NCBI GenBank assembly: GCA_045637505.1
Contig: JAZTZO010000016.1
Span: 62,001-126,000, forward strand
Reading direction: 5' to 3'
DNA: 64,000 bases
From: RGIG4079 sp045637505
GTDB lineage: Bacteria > Bacteroidota > Bacteroidia > Bacteroidales > Muribaculaceae
Each line of letters starts with the position of its first letter. The first letter of the stretch is position 1. The position numbers and the translations under genes are program-made. Positions 59,911 to 64,000 of the stretch are shown here, one piece after another. Under the pieces are notes generated by a model. The model was not told the origin of the DNA, made no database searches, and saw only the letters and a list, made by a program, of their open reading frames with translations.

Positions 59911-60058
59911 TATTGCACAAATTATATTTTAGTGTGCGAATTTAAGAAATTTATCTGAATTTTCAATTATAAAATCAGTATTTTTGACAAATTGACAACC
60001 ATTTCTATACTTTATAAAAAAAAATAATTAACTTCGTGCTTAAAATAGAATACGAATT

Positions 60059-61414
60059 ATGAATCGATTAAAATTTACGATAGCTTTATTTCTGTTATTT
60101 GGTGTATTTACCGAATCATTTGCAACATGCCCTATAAACGTTAAAGGTAGCGAAGCAATGAGTATGGGTGTTTACATTGAAGAACTTAACACTGGTAAAG
60201 TTCTATTAGAATATGAAAGTTCAAAAGTTTTCAGTCCTGCAAGTGTTACGAAGTCATTCACCAGTGCCACTGCATTAACTTCATTACCCGAGAGTTTTAG
60301 ATTTGAAACACCTATATATATTTCAGGCGAAATAAAAAATTCTGTATTATATGGCGATTTGATAATTTATGGTTGTGGTGATGCGACATTAGAGTCGGAA
60401 CATTTTCCTAATAATTTAGGTTTTTGTGACTCAATCGCTAATGCATTGGAATCGCATGGAATAAAAAAAATTGAGGGAAAATGTAGAATTAAGAATAGAA
60501 ATTTTAATAAGGATTGTGGTGTAAATCCTAATTGGGAATTAGAAGATATTGCATGGGGATATGGCACCGGATTGCACCCATTTAATTATAAAGATAATGT
60601 TTTTAATCTTACGATTTCATCCAAAGTGCGAACTAATCCTAATGTGGCAGATCTGTCAATAATTGAACTTCCTACAAATGGTAGTAATGGAGTTGAAATG
60701 ATGCGCCCATTTAGATCTAATGAGTTATATATTGTTGGGAATATTAATAAAAACGGATATTCAAATACATGCTCAATGCCATTCCCTGAGGATGTGTTTA
60801 TTGATGAATTGATATTAAAACTCAAGAAAAACGGAATTATATTAAAACAAGAAAATATTGACGGAGTTGAAACATTCAATGAATGTTTATTATATACTCA
60901 TAAATCGCCACTATTAGATGATATATTGAAGAGTTTAATGGTGAGAAGTGATAATTTGTTTGCTGAATCTATGCTGAGAGCAATATCAAAAGGTAAATCT
61001 TTAAATAATGCTATTGACAAAGAATTGCAGATATGGCAAAAACGAGGACTAAACACGTCATTTATAAGCATTAGAGATGGCAGTGGCCTTTCTCGAACAA
61101 ATAGATTATCGCCTAAATTTATTGCAAGCATGCTCAAATGGATGAATAATAGTCCTTATATAGATAGATATGTGAGATTATTCCCTGTTAGCGGTAGAAC
61201 TGGAACATTGAAAAACTTCCTTAATGGGACAAGGTTAGAGGGCTGCTTAGCTATGAAAACAGGGAGCATGAATGGAGTACAATGCTACGCAGGATATAAA
61301 ATTGATGACAATTATAAACCAACGCATATTGTGATTGTCATGGTAAATCATTTTTTCTGTCAAAGAGCATCGTTGCGAGCAGAAATTGAAAAAATGCTAC
61401 TAAATACGTTGTAA
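60059..61414 (+). CDS. dacB: D-alanyl-D-alanine carboxypeptidase/endopeptidase (PBP4 type)
   Basis: A 451-residue S13 family penicillin-binding protein. A signal peptide (about 1-22) directs it to the periplasm. The three active-site motifs are intact: SxxK in ASVTKSF (Ser62, Lys65), SxN in RSDNLFAE (Ser297, Asn299) and KTG in AMKTGSMNG (400-402). The long insertion between SxxK and SxN (about 75-290) is characteristic of the class C PBP4 type. It trims stem peptides and cuts cross-links in peptidoglycan. It is followed after 35 bp by rsmI. Confidence 0.94.
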   Translation: MNRLKFTIALFLLFGVFTESFATCPINVKGSEAMSMGVYIEELNTGKVLLEYESSKVFSPASVTKSFTSATALTSLPESFRFETPIYISGEIKNSVLYGDLIIYGCGDATLESEHFPNNLGFCDSIANALESHGIKKIEGKCRIKNRNFNKDCGVNPNWELEDIAWGYGTGLHPFNYKDNVFNLTISSKVRTNPNVADLSIIELPTNGSNGVEMMRPFRSNELYIVGNINKNGYSNTCSMPFPEDVFIDELILKLKKNGIILKQENIDGVETFNECLLYTHKSPLLDDILKSLMVRSDNLFAESMLRAISKGKSLNNAIDKELQIWQKRGLNTSFISIRDGSGLSRTNRLSPKFIASMLKWMNNSPYIDRYVRLFPVSGRTGTLKNFLNGTRLEGCLAMKTGSMNGVQCYAGYKIDDNYKPTHIVIVMVNHFFCQRASLRAEIEKMLLNTL

Positions 61415-61449
61415 AAATTGTTATATATTTATGCTATAGATAAATTAAA

Positions 61450-62166
61450 ATGAGCGGGAAATTATATATAGTGCCAACACCTGTGGGAAATCTTGATGAT
61501 ATGCCTCCAAGAGCAATTGATGTGTTGAAAAAATGCAATGTTATTTTAGCAGAAGATACACGTTCAAGCAGTGTTTTAATGAAGCATTTTGGAATAAGCA
61601 CCCCCATGTTCAGTCATCATAAATTTAATGAACATGAATCATGTGAGAGTGTAATTAATAAAATAAAATCTGGAGAAATTGTTGCGCTTATCTCAGATGC
61701 TGGCACTCCAGGAATATCCGATCCTGGCTTTTTATTATCAAGAGAATGTCGTCGTAATAATATTATCGTTGAGACACTACCTGGTCCAACAGCTTTTGTG
61801 CCAGCATTAGTAAATTCAGGTCTGCCTTGTGATAGATTTACATTTGAAGGTTTTATCCCAGTAAAAAAAGGAAGATCTACTCGTTTAAAAGAATTGGCAA
61901 CTGAACCTCGAACTTTCATAATTTACGAATCCCCATTGAGATTGGCAAAAACTCTAATTGATTTAAAGGAAGTTTGTGGCGATGACAGAGAAGCATCAGT
62001 TTCAAGAGAAATTTCAAAAATATATGATACGACTCATAAAGGAACGCTATTAGAACTAAGTGACTATTTTTCTAAGCATCAAGCAAAAGGCGAAATTGTT
62101 ATTGTTGTTGCAGGCGTCAACAGTGTTACTACTAAAAAAATTCATCAAAATAAATATAAAAATTAA
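61450..62166 (+). CDS. rsmI: 16S rRNA (cytidine(1402)-2'-O)-methyltransferase
   Basis: A 238-residue SAM-dependent methyltransferase of the tetrapyrrole methylase fold. It begins KLYIVPTPVGNLDDMPPRAI, has VILAEDTRSSSVLMKHFGI, the SAM-binding loop SDAGTPGISDPGF, LPGPTAFVPALVNSGLP and ESPLRLAKTL. It modifies C1402 of 16S rRNA together with RsmH. It is slightly shorter than E. coli RsmI at the C-terminus, ending in a lysine-rich tail. Start and spacing suggest co-transcription with dacB. Confidence 0.95.
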   Translation: MSGKLYIVPTPVGNLDDMPPRAIDVLKKCNVILAEDTRSSSVLMKHFGISTPMFSHHKFNEHESCESVINKIKSGEIVALISDAGTPGISDPGFLLSRECRRNNIIVETLPGPTAFVPALVNSGLPCDRFTFEGFIPVKKGRSTRLKELATEPRTFIIYESPLRLAKTLIDLKEVCGDDREASVSREISKIYDTTHKGTLLELSDYFSKHQAKGEIVIVVAGVNSVTTKKIHQNKYKN

Positions 62167-62183
62167 TCATTAAACTTTTAATT

Positions 62184-63062
62184 ATGAGAAAAATTATTGC
62201 AATTTTATTAGCATCAATGACAGTTTGGTCATGCTCAAATGATAGTAAGCAAAAGGAAGAACAAATTGCTTTGCAAGACACAATTAGTGCCAACAAGGAA
62301 GCTTTAGTTAAAGCTATCGCTGATAGGGATAGCTTGTTTAGCTTAATTAATGACATCTCGGATGATATGGATCAAATCAAGGCTCTTGAAAATATTTTAG
62401 TTACAAATACATGGACAAGTGAAACTTCATCTAAAAAAGAAAAAATAAAGAATGACATCCAAATATTAAAAAATACGCTTCAACAACGCCAACAAAAATT
62501 AGTTGAATTAGAAAAGAAACTAAAAGAATCTAAGTTAACCAATACAAAATTAGAAAAAACAATTGAAACACTTAAAACACAAATAGCAGAACATCAAGTT
62601 GAAATTGAGAACTTGAATAGTGCTTTAACTTCAGCCAAAGGCCAAATTGTAAAACTTGAGAGTGATAAAGATTCTTTAAACAAAACTATATCAACAGTTT
62701 CAGCAGAAAAAGCGAAGGTTGAAGAAATTGCTGAAGAGGCTATTACAAATGTAAATGAATTAAACAAGTGTTTCTATGCGATTGGTAGCAAAAAAGAATT
62801 GAAACAAAACAAAATTTTAGAGAGTGGATTTTTAAAGAAAACAAAGGTTATGCAAGGTGAATATGACCAAAATTTCTTCAGCATAGCCGACAAGAGAACC
62901 CTCAAGAAAATTAATCTGCATTCTAAAAAAGCAAAAATATTAACTAATCATCCTTCAAATTCGTATGAATTTCAAGATGTTGATGGCCAAAAAACTTTGC
63001 TAATAACAAACCCAAACATTTTTTGGAATCTATCAAATTATTTAGTGATTCAAATCGACTAA
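62184..63062 (+). CDS. Coiled-coil lipoprotein of unknown function
   Basis: A 292-residue protein. The N-terminus MRKIIAILLASMTVWSCSND has a lipobox with Cys17, so it is a predicted lipoprotein. A long heptad-like region (about 75-200) rich in Lys, Glu, Leu and Gln predicts a coiled coil (TLQQRQQKLVELEKKLKES, SALTSAKGQIVKLESDKDSL). The C-terminal 90 residues look globular (NELNKCFYAIGSKKEL, FSIADKRTLKKINLHSKKAK). Similar proteins are common in Bacteroidales, without known function. It follows rsmI after 17 bp and is ended by a hairpin. Confidence 0.85.
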   Translation: MRKIIAILLASMTVWSCSNDSKQKEEQIALQDTISANKEALVKAIADRDSLFSLINDISDDMDQIKALENILVTNTWTSETSSKKEKIKNDIQILKNTLQQRQQKLVELEKKLKESKLTNTKLEKTIETLKTQIAEHQVEIENLNSALTSAKGQIVKLESDKDSLNKTISTVSAEKAKVEEIAEEAITNVNELNKCFYAIGSKKELKQNKILESGFLKKTKVMQGEYDQNFFSIADKRTLKKINLHSKKAKILTNHPSNSYEFQDVDGQKTLLITNPNIFWNLSNYLVIQID

Positions 63063-63084
63063 TTTGAACAAATATAGTTTTATA

Positions 63085-63108
63085 GAGGGGAGTTATACGA
63101 CTCCCCTC
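63085..63108 (+). terminator. Hairpin terminator downstream of the coiled-coil lipoprotein gene
   Basis: GAGGGGAGT and ACTCCCCTC pair perfectly around a 6-nt loop. The stem is GC-rich but the following sequence (ATTTGATT) has only a weak T tract. Confidence 0.7.
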
Positions 63109-63143
63109 ATTTGATTAAATAGATTCAAAAATAAAATAGCATA

Positions 63144-63169
63144 TTGTTGCTAAAAAATCATTATCTTTG
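63144..63169 (+). promoter_or_regulatory. Putative promoter of ftsY
   Basis: TATCTTTG at 63162-63169 matches TAnnTTTG exactly. A TTG at 63144-63146 lies 15 bp upstream, a little closer than usual. The ATG follows 25 bp after the -7 box. Confidence 0.5.
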
Positions 63170-63193
63170 TAAAATATTTAAATATCAAAACAT

Positions 63194-64000
63194 ATGGGCT
63201 TTTTTAAGAAACTTTTTTCAAGAGAAAAAAAAGAAACGTTAGATAGAGGATTAGAACGCACCAAAGAGGGAGTATTTGCTAAATTAACTCGTGCTATCGC
63301 TGGGAAATCTAAGATAGATGATGATGTATTAGATAATTTAGAAGAGGTGTTTATAACATCTGACGTTGGGGTTGAAACTACTCTTAAAATAATTGATCGC
63401 ATTGAAAAGAGAGTCGCCAAAGACAAGTATATTAATTCATCTGAATTAAACTCGCTTTTGTGCGAAGAAATTACCATGCTCCTTGCCGAGAATAATCAAG
63501 AAACAGAACTCGAAGATTTTGAACTTCCTAAAGGAAATCGCCCACATGTCATTATGGTAGTAGGGGTTAATGGTGTTGGGAAAACAACTACGATAGGGAA
63601 ATTGGCATCACAATATAAAAAAGCTGGTAATAAAGTAATGTTAGGAGCTGCTGATACTTTTAGAGCTGCAGCAGTAGAACAATTAGATATATGGGGTGAA
63701 AGAGCTGGAGTGCCTGTTGTAAAACAAAAGCTTGGCTCAGATCCAGCGGCTGTTGCATATGATACATTGTCGTCAGCTAAAGCTAATGATGTTGATGTTG
63801 TTATCATAGATACCGCTGGGCGACTTCACAACAAGAAGGGCTTAATGGATGAGTTGACAAAAATCAAAAATGTTATGCAAAAAATAGTGCCCGATGCTCC
63901 ACATGAAGTATTATTAGTATTAGATGGTTCTACTGGTCAAAATGCATTTGAACAAGCACGACAATTTGTAGCCGCAACAAATGTTAATGAATTAGCAATA
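63194..64000 (+). CDS. ftsY: Signal recognition particle receptor FtsY, 5' part
   Basis: The frame opens with ATG at 63194 and runs off the right edge after 269 codons. It starts MGFFKKLFSREKKE, has a short N domain (about 15-95) and the SRP GTPase G domain: G1 in GVNGVGKTTTIGKLA (P-loop), DTFRAAAVEQL, DTAGRLHNKKGLM (G3) and LLVLDGSTGQNAF. It lacks the long acidic A domain of E. coli FtsY, as is normal in Bacteroidetes. It delivers ribosome-nascent-chain complexes to SecYEG at the inner membrane. The C-terminal end is outside the window. Confidence 0.97.
   Translation, partial: MGFFKKLFSREKKETLDRGLERTKEGVFAKLTRAIAGKSKIDDDVLDNLEEVFITSDVGVETTLKIIDRIEKRVAKDKYINSSELNSLLCEEITMLLAENNQETELEDFELPKGNRPHVIMVVGVNGVGKTTTIGKLASQYKKAGNKVMLGAADTFRAAAVEQLDIWGERAGVPVVKQKLGSDPAAVAYDTLSSAKANDVDVVIIDTAGRLHNKKGLMDELTKIKNVMQKIVPDAPHEVLLVLDGSTGQNAFEQARQFVAATNVNELAI

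Noticed and set aside
1..64000. CRISPR arrays, tRNA or rRNA genes, insertion sequences, prophage genes
   Set aside because: No regular direct repeats with spacers, no cloverleaf-like sequence in the gaps, and no transposase, integrase or phage structural gene were seen on either strand.

Overview
The window looks like a chromosomal segment of an AT-rich member of the order Bacteroidales. The evidence is the promoter style (TAnnTTTG -7 boxes, poor Shine-Dalgarno signals), an UpxY-type NusG paralogue, a complete bat (aerotolerance) operon, DUF4290, a Bacteroidetes-type putative porin, archaeal-type ProRS, and a TonB receptor with a carboxypeptidase-like N-terminal domain. A gut genus related to Muribaculaceae or Bacteroides is likely, but I cannot fix the family from sequence alone.

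Region 1 (1-21337, all on the minus strand, so read right to left) is a surface polysaccharide (capsule/EPS) operon of at least 21 genes that runs off the left edge. It starts with an UpxY antiterminator behind a roughly 130-nt leader. Then come an acyltransferase, two GT2s, a Wzx-type flippase, an FrhB-like iron-sulfur protein with a polysaccharide pyruvyl transferase, a GT2, two GT4s, a second acyltransferase, three more GT4s, an EpsG/Wzy-like polymerase, a GT2, a GT4, a PglC-like initiating phosphoglycosyltransferase, a fold-type III PLP decarboxylase, an ATP-grasp ligase, and the start of an MBOAT O-acyltransferase. No nucleotide-sugar synthesis genes lie inside the window, so activated sugars must come from elsewhere. 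Together the genes suggest a Wzx/Wzy-type polymer with pyruvyl, acyl and possibly amine or amino-acid decorations. The middle of this locus (about 8.4-13.1 kb) is visibly more AT-rich than the rest.

Region 2 (21.6-41.1 kb) is mostly housekeeping: TonB-dependent receptor (+), valS (-), patatin and GH13 amylase (+), prs (+), a solute-binding-like protein and putative porin (-), an S9 peptidase (-), YgiQ and uvrB (-), then a universal stress protein and a small HTH protein (-). Strong hairpin terminators separate the convergent pairs.

Region 3 (41.3-49.5 kb) is the bat operon, transcribed leftwards: moxR, DUF58, a DUF4381-like protein, batA, batB, batC, batD, batE.

Region 4 (49.7-59.9 kb, minus) has a GtrB-like GT2 - umuD - umuC - HU - HU/LysM operon; proS; a DUF4290 - rimM - small protein - OmpA-like operon; and tetR - KAS III - fabG. 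Region 5 (60.1-64.0 kb, plus) has a PBP4-type dacB, rsmI, a coiled-coil lipoprotein and the 5' part of ftsY, cut by the right edge.

The most interesting items are the decarboxylase/ATP-grasp pair in the polysaccharide locus, the array of four related GT4s, and a membrane protein that appears to join an HU-like DNA-binding domain to a periplasmic LysM domain. I saw no tRNA, rRNA, CRISPR array, insertion sequence or prophage.
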